Assembly: GCA_013178185.1 (NCBI GenBank)
Contig: JABLXC010000018.1
Span: 1 to 64,000, forward strand
From: Anaerolineae bacterium
GTDB taxonomy: Bacteria > Chloroflexota > Anaerolineae > Anaerolineales > Anaerolineaceae
Length of the DNA stretch: 64,000 nt
Direction: 5' to 3'
Under the pieces are notes generated by a model that saw nothing but the letters and a program-made list of their open reading frames with translations, had not been told where the DNA came from and did not search any database. Within the stretch, counting starts at the first letter, position 1; each line of letters begins with the position of its first letter. Made by a program: the position numbers and the translations under genes. Below, piece after piece: positions 51,043-59,598 of the stretch.

Positions 51043-51834
51043 ATGAGCTTTATTTATGCTGAGATGGCAGATATTGAAAGAAAAGGGGATGCTGCTGCCC
51101 TTTGTACAATTATTGAAGCAAAAGGCTCTGCGCCCAGACATGTTGGCAGCAAAATGATTGTTTTCCCGGATGGGCGCATAATTGGAAGCGTTGGCGGGGG
51201 ATTGATGGAGAGTCGGGTGATTGAAGAGGCAATGGCGGCTTTGAGTGATGGTAAGACCCGTGTTTTGGAATATCGTCTTGTAGATCCATCCAAAGGCGAT
51301 GTAGGCATCTGTGGAGGTCAGGTTGAGGTGTATATTGAGCCCTTATTACCTAAACCACAAGTTGTGATTATTGGGGGTGGCCATGTTGGAAAAGCAGTAG
51401 CCCACCTGGCCCATTGGCTAGGGTTTCGAGTGGCAGTTTCTGATGACCGCCCAGAATTTTGTTCGCCAGAAGCGGTCCCAGATGCTGATGAGTTTTATCC
51501 AGTAAAAATGGAGGAACTTCCAAAACACTTAAAGATCACCTCTCGATCTTATCTTGTTTTAACCACGCGCGGCAAAGATATTGACGTACCTGGTGTGCCA
51601 GCTTTACTGGACACTCCTGCTGCTTTTATTGGGATTATTGGTTCTAAGCGGCGATGGATATTTGCCAGGAAGGCGATGCTTGAAAATGGGGTGCCAGAGG
51701 AAAAATTAAACCGGATTTATTCCCCTATCGGCCTGGACATTCATGCAGAGACCCCCGAAGAGATCGCAGTCAGCATTATGGCAGAAATTATTATGCTTCA
51801 TAAAGGCGGGTCCGGCAAGAGTATGAAGATGTAA
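51043..51834 (+). CDS. xdhC: XdhC family molybdenum hydroxylase maturation protein
   Basis: A 263-residue chaperone that binds molybdenum cofactor, promotes its sulfuration and inserts it into xanthine-dehydrogenase-type enzymes. N-terminal XdhC/CoxI domain with GSAPRHVGSKMIVF, GSVGGGLMES and GDVGICGGQVEVYIEP; C-terminal Rossmann domain with IIGGGHVGKAVAHLA and IIGSKRRW. ATG 51043 directly follows the pyrophosphatase stop. It precedes the hydroxylase subunits. Confidence 0.94.
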   Translation: MSFIYAEMADIERKGDAAALCTIIEAKGSAPRHVGSKMIVFPDGRIIGSVGGGLMESRVIEEAMAALSDGKTRVLEYRLVDPSKGDVGICGGQVEVYIEPLLPKPQVVIIGGGHVGKAVAHLAHWLGFRVAVSDDRPEFCSPEAVPDADEFYPVKMEELPKHLKITSRSYLVLTTRGKDIDVPGVPALLDTPAAFIGIIGSKRRWIFARKAMLENGVPEEKLNRIYSPIGLDIHAETPEEIAVSIMAEIIMLHKGGSGKSMKM

Positions 51835-51849
51835 TCCCATGGAGGAAAT

Positions 51850-53265
51850 ATGTGGCTGAAATACATCACCGCAGCGAATATGGATGATGTCTTGGAGACG
51901 TTGCATCATTCCGGAGAAAAAGCGCGAATAGTTGCAGGAGCGACCGACTTGATGCTTGAAATTGAACGCGGCCAACGCAAAGGCATTGAGACACTAATCG
52001 ATGTAACCCGAATCCCGGATTTGGATCAGATTTGCCTGGACGAAGATAACCGGATTCATCTTGGGCCGCTGGTAACACATAATCATTGTGTCGCTTCGAA
52101 ACTCATCCGTGAATACGCCTGGCCGTTGGGTCAGGCTGCCTGGGAGGTTGGTTCACCTCAGATTCGAAACCGAGGGACTATTGCCGGCAATCTCATTACA
52201 GCTTCTCCCGCCAATGATACCATCACCCCACTAATGGCACTTGGTGCAACTGTGGTCTTAAGATCGCTTTCGGGAATTAGAGAATTAACTCTTGAAGAGT
52301 TTTATACAGGTGTTCGCCGAACTGTCATGCGCCCGGATGAGATGCTGGTAGATATCGTATTTCCAGCTCTCAATCCGAATTCAAAAGGCACATTCATCAA
52401 GTTTGCCTTGCGTAAAGCCCAGGCGATCTCTGTTGTTAATATTTCGATCGTTCTTGAAATGCAGAAAGAAATAATCCGTTCGACAAAAATAACCCTTGGC
52501 TCAGTGGCACCCACGATACTGTCGGTTAAAGAAGCGGAAGAATACCTTACAGGCAAATCGTTGAGCGACGCGATCATTGAAAAGGCATCTAATCTGGTTG
52601 CCGATGCTGTAAAGCCTATCAGTGATGTTCGCAGCTCTGCAGATTACAGAAGTTATATTTCGAAGGTTATCGCTCGGCGAGGGTTGCGGTCTCTGATAAA
52701 AGGTGAAAACAACCAAACCGTCCCTGAAGATCCTGTGGTTTTATGGGGCAAGAAAAATGGTAGAAGCGGCTCTATCCAAGAAAAAGTGATCCATGAAAAG
52801 CAAACACCTATCGTAACGAATGTCAATGGCCGGCAGTATGAATTTCGCGAGGGGATGAACAAATCTTTGTTGCGCCTGCTTCGCGAGGAAGGATTGCTGA
52901 CCGGGACTAAGGAAGGCTGCGGTGAGGGCGAATGCGGCGCGTGTACGGTTTTTTTAGATGGCAAGGCAGTGATGAGTTGTCTCGTCCCAGCAGCGAGAGC
53001 TCACGGCGCGGAGATTGTTACCATCGAAGGGTTGTCGCAAAATGGCGAATTGAACCCGGTTCAAAAAGCATTTGTAGAAGAAGGCGCTGTTCAGTGTGGA
53101 TACTGCACTCCAGGTTTTATTATGTCTGCAACAAAATTACTGGAAGAGAAGCCACATCCCAGCTTGGATGAAATCAAACAGGCTGTTACTGGCAATCTAT
53201 GCCGTTGTACTGGTTATTACAAAATCATTGCCGCAATCGAAAAAGCTGCTCAGATGGGAGGTTAA
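51850..53265 (+). CDS. fused FAD (CoxM-like) and 2Fe-2S (CoxS-like) hydroxylase subunit
   Basis: A 471-residue electron-transfer subunit. Residues 1-285 form the FAD-binding domain (ARIVAGATDLMLEIERGQ, SPQIRNRGTIAGNLITASPAND, the FAD phosphate loop and flavin-contact motif). A linker of about 25 residues leads to a ferredoxin-like domain (about 310-471) with CGEGECGACTV for one 2Fe-2S cluster and CGYCTPGF plus CRCTGYYKI for the second. These are normally separate genes (medium and small subunits); the fusion is in one continuous frame. SD GGAGG lies ahead of ATG 51850. It passes electrons from the molybdenum subunit at 53669. Confidence 0.93.
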   Translation: MWLKYITAANMDDVLETLHHSGEKARIVAGATDLMLEIERGQRKGIETLIDVTRIPDLDQICLDEDNRIHLGPLVTHNHCVASKLIREYAWPLGQAAWEVGSPQIRNRGTIAGNLITASPANDTITPLMALGATVVLRSLSGIRELTLEEFYTGVRRTVMRPDEMLVDIVFPALNPNSKGTFIKFALRKAQAISVVNISIVLEMQKEIIRSTKITLGSVAPTILSVKEAEEYLTGKSLSDAIIEKASNLVADAVKPISDVRSSADYRSYISKVIARRGLRSLIKGENNQTVPEDPVVLWGKKNGRSGSIQEKVIHEKQTPIVTNVNGRQYEFREGMNKSLLRLLREEGLLTGTKEGCGEGECGACTVFLDGKAVMSCLVPAARAHGAEIVTIEGLSQNGELNPVQKAFVEEGAVQCGYCTPGFIMSATKLLEEKPHPSLDEIKQAVTGNLCRCTGYYKIIAAIEKAAQMGG

Positions 53266-53266
53266 T

Positions 53267-53635
53267 GTGACAAAATATCAGTCCTACTCATCGAGAGGAC
53301 AAGCTCCCAGAAAGAAGGAGATTCATCCTGTTTGGCGCGGTGTTGGTTTTGCATTGATGATCTTAATTCCCATCCTCTCTTATGCAGCATCTATCGTGCT
53401 CATTGATGCAAACCGCGCCAATGGGTGGTTAAGAATTCCACAAGAATTGATTATGAAAGGTTGGGGCGACCCGAATCTTCTTGTGAAGATTATTTTGACT
53501 GCCGTTCTATCCATATTACTTTACGGTGTTTTTTCGCTGATCACCTTTATTTTGTATAGTTCGCTGGGGCCTCCCCGGTATGGTCCTTATGATGTTCCAC
53601 CTATTCAATACCGGGGCAAGCGATATCGTCGATAA
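53267..53635 (+). CDS. small two-helix membrane protein within the hydroxylase operon
   Basis: A 122-residue protein starting at GTG 53267, which is preceded by GGGAGG and overlaps nothing. It has two hydrophobic segments (about 25-45 and 70-95), basic ends and a Pro/Tyr-rich tail (PPRYGPYDVPPIQYRGKRYRR). Not recognised. Embedding between the hydroxylase electron subunit and the molybdopterin subunit suggests a membrane-attachment or maturation role, or it may be unrelated. A longer frame back to 53096 is a shadow inside the previous gene. Confidence 0.7.
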   Translation: MTKYQSYSSRGQAPRKKEIHPVWRGVGFALMILIPILSYAASIVLIDANRANGWLRIPQELIMKGWGDPNLLVKIILTAVLSILLYGVFSLITFILYSSLGPPRYGPYDVPPIQYRGKRYRR

Positions 53636-53668
53636 TAATCAGGCTGAAGGTCACCAACGGAGGAACCC

Positions 53669-55897
53669 ATGTCTTATGTAGGCGAATCTGCAATTCGAAT
53701 TGATGCTGTAGCAAAGGTAAAGGGAGAAGCGCTATACCCAGGTGATTTTAACTTACTGGGCCAGACGTACATGAAAATCTTATTTGCCAATCGGCCGCAT
53801 GCAATCGTCCATAGCATTGACACCCGATTGGCAGAGAGTATTCCTGGCGTTATTGCTATTCTGACCGCGAAGGATGTGCCAGTTAATGAATACGGTCTGA
53901 TTATGCCAGACCAGCCTGTACTTTGCGGACCAGGCTCGAACAAGCCTTATGCTGATCGGGTACGGTTCATAGGCGATCAGGTTGCAGTTGTTATCGCCGA
54001 GACGGAAGAAATAGCAGCGAAAGCCAGGGATGCGATTGTTGTAGATTATGAGGATTTACCTGTTGTTACAAATGTTCATGAGGCAATCCGACCAGATGCT
54101 TTCAAGATTCATCCTGATAGGGATTCAAATGTCTTTGGACATTACCGGATTCGGAAGGGAAACATTGAGGAAGGCTTCAGGCGGGCTGATGTCATTATAG
54201 AAGGGGATTATAGCACCCCTGTTCAAGAACATGCTTATTTGCAGCCAGAAGCAGGATTGGGTTACATTGATGAGCAAGGAAGGGTGACTGTTGTTGTGGC
54301 AGGACAATGGACTCACGAGGACCAACACCAGATTGCTCATTCTCTTAATCTCCCTGTTGAGCAAATCAGAGTAATCTATCCTGCCATTGGTGGCGCGTTT
54401 GGAGGACGGGAAGATATGTCCGTTCAAATTGTACTGGCTTTGGCTGCCTGGAAGCTACACCAACTGGGAATTAACCGGCCGGTAAAGATTATCTGGTCCC
54501 GCGAGGAATCGTTTATTGGCCATCACAAACGTCACCCTTATTTTATCCATACCAGATGGGGTGCAACTAAAGAAGGAAAAGTAGTCGCCGCAGAGGTTGA
54601 GCTCATAGGGGATGGAGGGGCTTATGCTTACACTTCAACCAAAGTTTTAGGCAATGCAACGTTGATGTGTACAGGGCCTTATGAGATTCCAAATGTCAAA
54701 GTGGACTCGTATGCTGTTTATACCACGACCATTCCAAACGGAGCTTTTAGAGGTTTTGGCGGACCCCAAGGGGCCTTTGCTGCTGAAAGCCAGATGAACA
54801 AACTAGCAGAAGCTTTAAATATGGATCCCGTTGATTTCCGGTTGAAAAATCTGCTCCAGGAAGGATCTTTGTTGTCAGTGGGTACGCCGTTGCCCAAGGG
54901 GGTGACGATCCGAGAAGTTGTTGAAGCCTGTGCAGAAAGCGCCGGCTGGCGTTTTACGAATGGAAAATGGTCAAAAGCCGTACCTCCCCAAAATTTCGAA
55001 AGGTATCAACACTTAAAGAGGGGGATTGGTTTTGCCTGTTCCTTCAAGAACGTAGGCTTTTCTTTTGGTGCTCCCGAACAATGTATGGCGAAAATTGAAT
55101 TGTATGGTCAGGCAGAAATTGAAAGAGCCGTCTTATATCATTCCGGTGCAGAAGTAGGGCAGGGTGCCCATACTGCTTTTGTGCAAATGGCCGCCGAGGC
55201 TTTGGATGTTCCACTAGAACGTATCCACCTTGTTGCTTCAGATACTGCTTATACGGAGAATTCTGGCAGTGCATCTGCTTCGCGTATGACATTTATGGCA
55301 GGGAACGCCATCCGTGGAGCAGCTCAGTTAGCCTTGGAAAAATGGGCTGCCGAAGAAAGGCCAGCCGTGGGTTTGTTCCAGTACCGGCCACCCCGGACAA
55401 CCCCCTATGATCCAGAAACAGGAAAATCGGAGCCCAACTTTGCATACGGCTATGTTGCTGAAGCCGCTGAAGTTGAAGTAGATATAGAAACTGGTGAAGT
55501 TCGCCTCGTTAATCTCATTTGTGCTGATGATGTTGGAAAAGCTGTAAACCCACAACAGGTTCAGGGCCAGATCGAAGGCGCGGTTGTCCAGGCGGCTGGT
55601 TATGCACTGATGGAAAATTTTGTTCAAAAAGATGGCGAGGTTCTCACGCGCGGTCTATCCACCTATCTGATCCCCACCGTATTGGATATTCCTGAGCAGG
55701 TTAAGTCGATTATCCTGGAGTACCCCGATCCCATTGGTCCTTTTGGGGCGCGTGGAATGGGAGAGATGCCGTATTTACCCCTTGTGCCCGCCGTCACCGC
55801 GGCAATTCATGACGCGGTCGGGATTTGGTTTGATGATTTTCCTTTGACTTCTGAGCGAGTTTGTAACGAGCTAAAAAGGTTGAAGCTTTCTGCATGA
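53669..55897 (+). CDS. molybdopterin-binding subunit of a xanthine dehydrogenase-family hydroxylase
   Basis: A 742-residue large subunit. The first domain (about 1-125) and the two molybdopterin domains follow. Key segments: GGAFGGRED, AFRGFGGPQGAFAAE, AEVGQGAHTAF, GSASASRMTFMAGNA and the catalytic Glu motif GARGMGE near the C-terminus. The molybdenum centre would hydroxylate a heterocycle or aldehyde. Substrate (xanthine, nicotinate, other) is undetermined. It follows the electron-transfer subunit and overlaps the YqeC-MocA gene (ATGA). Confidence 0.92.
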   Translation: MSYVGESAIRIDAVAKVKGEALYPGDFNLLGQTYMKILFANRPHAIVHSIDTRLAESIPGVIAILTAKDVPVNEYGLIMPDQPVLCGPGSNKPYADRVRFIGDQVAVVIAETEEIAAKARDAIVVDYEDLPVVTNVHEAIRPDAFKIHPDRDSNVFGHYRIRKGNIEEGFRRADVIIEGDYSTPVQEHAYLQPEAGLGYIDEQGRVTVVVAGQWTHEDQHQIAHSLNLPVEQIRVIYPAIGGAFGGREDMSVQIVLALAAWKLHQLGINRPVKIIWSREESFIGHHKRHPYFIHTRWGATKEGKVVAAEVELIGDGGAYAYTSTKVLGNATLMCTGPYEIPNVKVDSYAVYTTTIPNGAFRGFGGPQGAFAAESQMNKLAEALNMDPVDFRLKNLLQEGSLLSVGTPLPKGVTIREVVEACAESAGWRFTNGKWSKAVPPQNFERYQHLKRGIGFACSFKNVGFSFGAPEQCMAKIELYGQAEIERAVLYHSGAEVGQGAHTAFVQMAAEALDVPLERIHLVASDTAYTENSGSASASRMTFMAGNAIRGAAQLALEKWAAEERPAVGLFQYRPPRTTPYDPETGKSEPNFAYGYVAEAAEVEVDIETGEVRLVNLICADDVGKAVNPQQVQGQIEGAVVQAAGYALMENFVQKDGEVLTRGLSTYLIPTVLDIPEQVKSIILEYPDPIGPFGARGMGEMPYLPLVPAVTAAIHDAVGIWFDDFPLTSERVCNELKRLKLSA

Positions 55898-57222
55898 ATT
55901 TACGACAAGCGCTGCGAATCAAACATAATGTATGTATGGCGATCGTTGGCGCGGGAGGCAAAACAACTTTGATGTTTCGCCTGGCGCGCCAATTGCCACC
56001 ATCAGCGATCGTAACAACTACCACACATCTTGGAATCGAACAAAGGCTGCTTGCCGATCATCATTTTTATATTAACTCATTAGCCGATCTTGATTTTCTC
56101 GAAGCCAATCCTCCTTATGGTGTAACTCTTGTCACCGGGTCGCAGGTTGGCGAGCGCATCTCCAGTCTAGCTCCTGACGCACTTTTGAGGTTGAGCGAAA
56201 TTGTTCGCGAAAAGAATTTCCCATTAATTATCGAAGCAGATGGTTCCCGCTCATTGCCGGTAAAGGCTCCTTCTGGGCATGAGCCGGCTATTCCTCCATG
56301 GGTAGACACTGTTGTCAATGTTGTAGGACTCTCCGCATTAGGGAAACCTTTTTCACCCGAGGTTGTCCACCGCTATGAAGAATTTGCTTTATTATCCGGA
56401 TTGAACAACCTCGCCCCAATTACGCTCGAAGCATTGTACAAAGTGCTGGCTCATCCAAATGGCGGATTGAAAAACATTCCGCTGGGGGCGCGTAAAATTG
56501 TCGTGTTAAACCAGGCAGATACCCAAGATATCGTTGTAGTTGAAAAGCTGGCCATGGCATTAAGAAATACATACGATGCTGCTTTAGTAGGATTTCTAAA
56601 TTCAAGGGATCCTGAGGGGGAAGTCCTAAGCGTGCACGAGCCAATTGCGGGGATCATTCTTGCCGCTGGAGCGTCTACTCGAATGGGACTCCCGAAAATA
56701 TTGTTAGAATGGAACGGGAAACCATTCCTCCGTATTGTCGCCGAAAATGCTTTAAAAGCTGATTTGCATCCGGTGATTGTAGTTGTCGGCGCAATCAAAG
56801 AACAGGCGGAAAAAATATTGGAGGGGTTGTCGGTTTGTATTGTCGAAAATGAGCGGTGGGAAGATGGACAAAGCACCTCTGTCGTTAAAGGTTTAACTGC
56901 CCTAAGTCAATCGGTAGGAGGTGCCATATTCTTGCTGGCTGATCAACCACAAGTTCCTTATGAACTGCTGACAGAACTGGTACGGCTGCATGCACATTCA
57001 TTGAGTCCGATTGTTGCCCCTCGTGTTAATGGAAGGCGCGCGAATCCGGTATTGTTCGATGCGACGACTTTCTCCAGCATGTTTCAATTGACTGGCGATA
57101 GCGGCGGGCGACAATTGTTCAGTCAATTTCCATTAGAATGGTTGGATTGGCCCGACGAACGCATTTTGCTTGATGTTGATACAGAAGATGATTATTTACA
57201 GCTCAAGAAAATTGTGCAATAG
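55894..57222 (+). CDS. YqeC-MocA fusion protein
   Basis: A 442-residue fusion. Residues 1-235 match YqeC, the accessory protein associated with selenium-dependent molybdenum hydroxylases, with the P-loop-like AIVGAGGKTTLMF, TTTTHLGIEQ and EADGSRSLPVKAP. Residues 248-442 match MocA, the CTP:molybdopterin cytidylyltransferase: IILAAGASTRMGLPK, VIVVVGAIKE, LLADQPQVP and ANPVLFDA. The fusion would couple activation of the hydroxylase cofactor to its cytosine dinucleotide form. Overlaps the large subunit by 4 nt and stops 2 nt before the next MocA. Confidence 0.88.
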   Translation: MNLRQALRIKHNVCMAIVGAGGKTTLMFRLARQLPPSAIVTTTTHLGIEQRLLADHHFYINSLADLDFLEANPPYGVTLVTGSQVGERISSLAPDALLRLSEIVREKNFPLIIEADGSRSLPVKAPSGHEPAIPPWVDTVVNVVGLSALGKPFSPEVVHRYEEFALLSGLNNLAPITLEALYKVLAHPNGGLKNIPLGARKIVVLNQADTQDIVVVEKLAMALRNTYDAALVGFLNSRDPEGEVLSVHEPIAGIILAAGASTRMGLPKILLEWNGKPFLRIVAENALKADLHPVIVVVGAIKEQAEKILEGLSVCIVENERWEDGQSTSVVKGLTALSQSVGGAIFLLADQPQVPYELLTELVRLHAHSLSPIVAPRVNGRRANPVLFDATTFSSMFQLTGDSGGRQLFSQFPLEWLDWPDERILLDVDTEDDYLQLKKIVQ

Positions 57223-57224
57223 GT

Positions 57225-57830
57225 ATGAACAATTGTCGGTTTAGCATTGGTGCTGTTGTGCTCGCGGCCGGGATGTCTATCCGTATGGGGCAGCCGAAAT
57301 TGCTGATGCCCTGGGGCAGTACTACCGTGATTGGCAAAGTAATCGACACTTTGATCGCGGCGGCTGTTAATCCTATTGTTGTCGTGGTTGGCGGAAGCCA
57401 AGAAGGTATTCGTAGATTATTGACCGGATTGCCTGTCGTAATCGTTTATAATCCTCATTTTGCAAACGGAGAAATGCTCGAATCCTTGCAGACCGGCTTA
57501 AAAGACATTCCTGATTATGTGCAAGCTTCTTTGATGGTGCTGGGTGATCAGCCGCAAATCCTGGAAAGTACGGTTCGAAGCGTTATCGCGCGATATCAAC
57601 CGGATGTTCCACGCCTGATTATCCCTAGCTACCGCTACCGCCGGGGGCATCCATGGCTCATCCCACGAAAATTTTGGTTCGAAATTATGAATTTGAAACC
57701 TCCTTTGACTCTACGCGATTTTTTAAAGCAGCATACTGATGAAATTGATTATCTTAATGTTGATAACAGCAGCGTCTTAGAAGATCTAGACACTCCCGAA
57801 GACTACCAAAAATACAACCCTACCCATTAA
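57225..57830 (+). CDS. MocA-like molybdenum cofactor nucleotidyltransferase
   Basis: A 201-residue stand-alone NTP transferase with VVLAAGMSIRMGQPKLLMPWG, VVVVGGSQEG, VLGDQPQI and RGHPWLIPR. It is a second copy of the domain fused in the previous gene, but with its own sequence, so the two may make different dinucleotide forms or form a pair. Start ATG 57225 is 2 nt after the previous stop. It belongs to the hydroxylase operon. Confidence 0.88.
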   Translation: MNNCRFSIGAVVLAAGMSIRMGQPKLLMPWGSTTVIGKVIDTLIAAAVNPIVVVVGGSQEGIRRLLTGLPVVIVYNPHFANGEMLESLQTGLKDIPDYVQASLMVLGDQPQILESTVRSVIARYQPDVPRLIIPSYRYRRGHPWLIPRKFWFEIMNLKPPLTLRDFLKQHTDEIDYLNVDNSSVLEDLDTPEDYQKYNPTH

Positions 57831-57855
57831 TGCAGCCTAAGGAGCACCCCTTGTT

Positions 57856-58707
57856 ATGGCAGTACAAGTATGGGAAGTTATAGGCGATGGTGACCGTGCA
57901 GTTCTTAATGAAAGATTGTCTGAAAAATGGCCATCCATGACAACGGATGATATCACTCGCGAATTGCCGATCGGGGCCTATACAACTTTCCGAACCTATA
58001 ACCATCATTTTGCTATTAATGTTGAATCACACTTCGACCGTTTGGAAGAAACAGCCAGGTTGGCCAACAAACCAATTTCGCTGCAACGGGCGATAATCCG
58101 TGCGGGTATTCGAGCGGCAATTGAAATAACCTCAAACTCAGACAGCCGAATTCGCATATTGGTTGATTTATCAGTTCGGCCGGGGAGAGTTTTTCTTCTC
58201 CTAGAACCTCTCCGGACACCTGCAGCTGAATGCTATGAAAAAGGAGTTGACGTAGTTACGAGCAGAATTGTGCGAGATAACCCCCAGGCTAAGCTAACTA
58301 ATTTTATATTCATTGCACATGAAGCTCGTCAAAGCCTCAATTCAAGGTATGAAGAGATTCTGCGGGTCGATGAAATGGGTCGTATTCTAGAAGGGCTTAC
58401 CAGCAATTTTTTTGTTGTTGTCTATGACCAGCTGAGAACAGCTGAACATGGCGTTCTACTTGGGGTAACACGGTCCATTGTTCTGAAAGAGGCATTGCAG
58501 ATGGGTATAGAAATCCGCTTTGAGCCAGTTTCTATTCATGAAATTGCAGAAGTAACAGAAGCCTTCATCACAAGCAGCAGCCGGGGTGTTTTGCCGGTCC
58601 GCTCGATTGATAGAAAGCGTATAGGAAGTGGTATGCCGGGCCCCTACACACAATTATTGATCAAACAGTTTGAGAAGAAGATATTAAAGTTGCTGAGACC
58701 AATTTAA
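57856..58707 (+). CDS. PLP-dependent class IV aminotransferase family protein
   Basis: A 283-residue fold-type IV enzyme related to branched-chain aminotransferase, D-amino acid transaminase and aminodeoxychorismate lyase. Catalytic Lys146 is in QAKLTNF and Glu179 in ILEGLTSNFF; TRSIVLKEA and FITSSSRGVLPV are phosphate-binding and C-terminal family blocks. Specific activity cannot be assigned. It ends the plus-strand hydroxylase run, 26 nt after the MocA gene, and is convergent with the DUF2007 gene. Confidence 0.85.
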   Translation: MAVQVWEVIGDGDRAVLNERLSEKWPSMTTDDITRELPIGAYTTFRTYNHHFAINVESHFDRLEETARLANKPISLQRAIIRAGIRAAIEITSNSDSRIRILVDLSVRPGRVFLLLEPLRTPAAECYEKGVDVVTSRIVRDNPQAKLTNFIFIAHEARQSLNSRYEEILRVDEMGRILEGLTSNFFVVVYDQLRTAEHGVLLGVTRSIVLKEALQMGIEIRFEPVSIHEIAEVTEAFITSSSRGVLPVRSIDRKRIGSGMPGPYTQLLIKQFEKKILKLLRPI

Positions 58708-58711
58708 CCAT

Positions 58712-59002
58712 CTAATTTTCATCCGCTGCATCCGGCAAGTCCTTATCGTTTTCTTCGGTGATAAACTTCCCGTTTTCCATTTCTTTAAGCAAAGACAGAG
58801 CGGCAGCCTCCTGTGTTTCTGGCACTAAAACTCTTGCTTCCCCTAAGGGTCCAATAGTTAATCCCATAGTAACGCCAGCGCTCTCCTGGTAGGCAACGGC
58901 CTCGATGCCTTGCGAGGCCAGGAACAGCTTGATCGTTTCTGCCTCCAGAAGGCCGTTTGCGTAATAAACGACCTTATATTTGATTTGGCTTTGTTGGTCC
59001 AT
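58712..59002 (-). CDS. DUF2007 domain protein
   Basis: A 96-residue protein containing one DUF2007 (putative signal-transducing) domain: VVYYANGLLEAETIKLFLASQGIEA, a GP-G-containing loop and a VLVPETQEAAALSLL helix. The tail is acidic. The reading frame runs 39 residues farther upstream into the methyltransferase gene, but ATG 59002 has GGTGGAAAA before it and homology starts there. Function unknown. It follows the methyltransferase by about 23 nt. Confidence 0.8.
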   Translation of the reverse strand: MDQQSQIKYKVVYYANGLLEAETIKLFLASQGIEAVAYQESAGVTMGLTIGPLGEARVLVPETQEAAALSLLKEMENGKFITEENDKDLPDAADEN

Positions 59003-59025
59003 TTTTCCACCAATTCTTTTTTGGT

Positions 59026-59598
59026 TTATGGTAAGTATTTCGCGATAATCGAGGCGACCGCTTTTTTCTTGCCAAGTTCGTTTTGACGCCAGCCTTCTTG
59101 ATACTTTATAATCTGCCAACTCTCGTTAAAATACCCGGGCAACTCGTTTTCGTGAAGAAGAAAGTCTTCCGGTGTATCCGGATGAATCGTTTTCATTTTT
59201 CGTGTCAGCGTTTCAATCATTATAATCCCCCCTGGTTTGGTTAGAAGATGCAATCCTTCCAGGATGCTTCGTTGAAGGTAATAGAAATTGGTGATTACAT
59301 CGAATTTCAACCTTGGGATTTGGAAATTAGCGAGGTCGGCCACGATTGCGTGTAGTTTGGGGTGTTTCGTTTTCGCAAGAAGAACTCCTTCAAATGAAAT
59401 ATCTATTCCGATGACTTCGAGACCGTGGTTTATTAATACTTCCGCATTTCTTCCAGCACCCATGGCTATATCCAATGCTAACCCATTCTTTGGGAGTATA
59501 TGGACGTTGTCCAACAAAAATTGAAGCGGCGACTTGGCTCTTAATCCTGTTTCTGTTATGTATCTGGAATTCCAGCGAGTGGCGTCTTCTCTAGGCAT
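59026..59598 (-). CDS. class I SAM-dependent methyltransferase
   Basis: A 190-residue Rossmann methyltransferase, TehB/UbiE-like. Motif I is ALDIAMGAGRNAEVL, the acidic loop VIGIDIS follows, then IVADLANF and KPGGIIMIETL. Its start overlaps the MrfB-like gene stop by one base. The methyl acceptor is not apparent. Position behind two DNA-repair genes may reflect co-regulation only. Confidence 0.85.
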   Translation of the reverse strand: MPREDATRWNSRYITETGLRAKSPLQFLLDNVHILPKNGLALDIAMGAGRNAEVLINHGLEVIGIDISFEGVLLAKTKHPKLHAIVADLANFQIPRLKFDVITNFYYLQRSILEGLHLLTKPGGIIMIETLTRKMKTIHPDTPEDFLLHENELPGYFNESWQIIKYQEGWRQNELGKKKAVASIIAKYLP

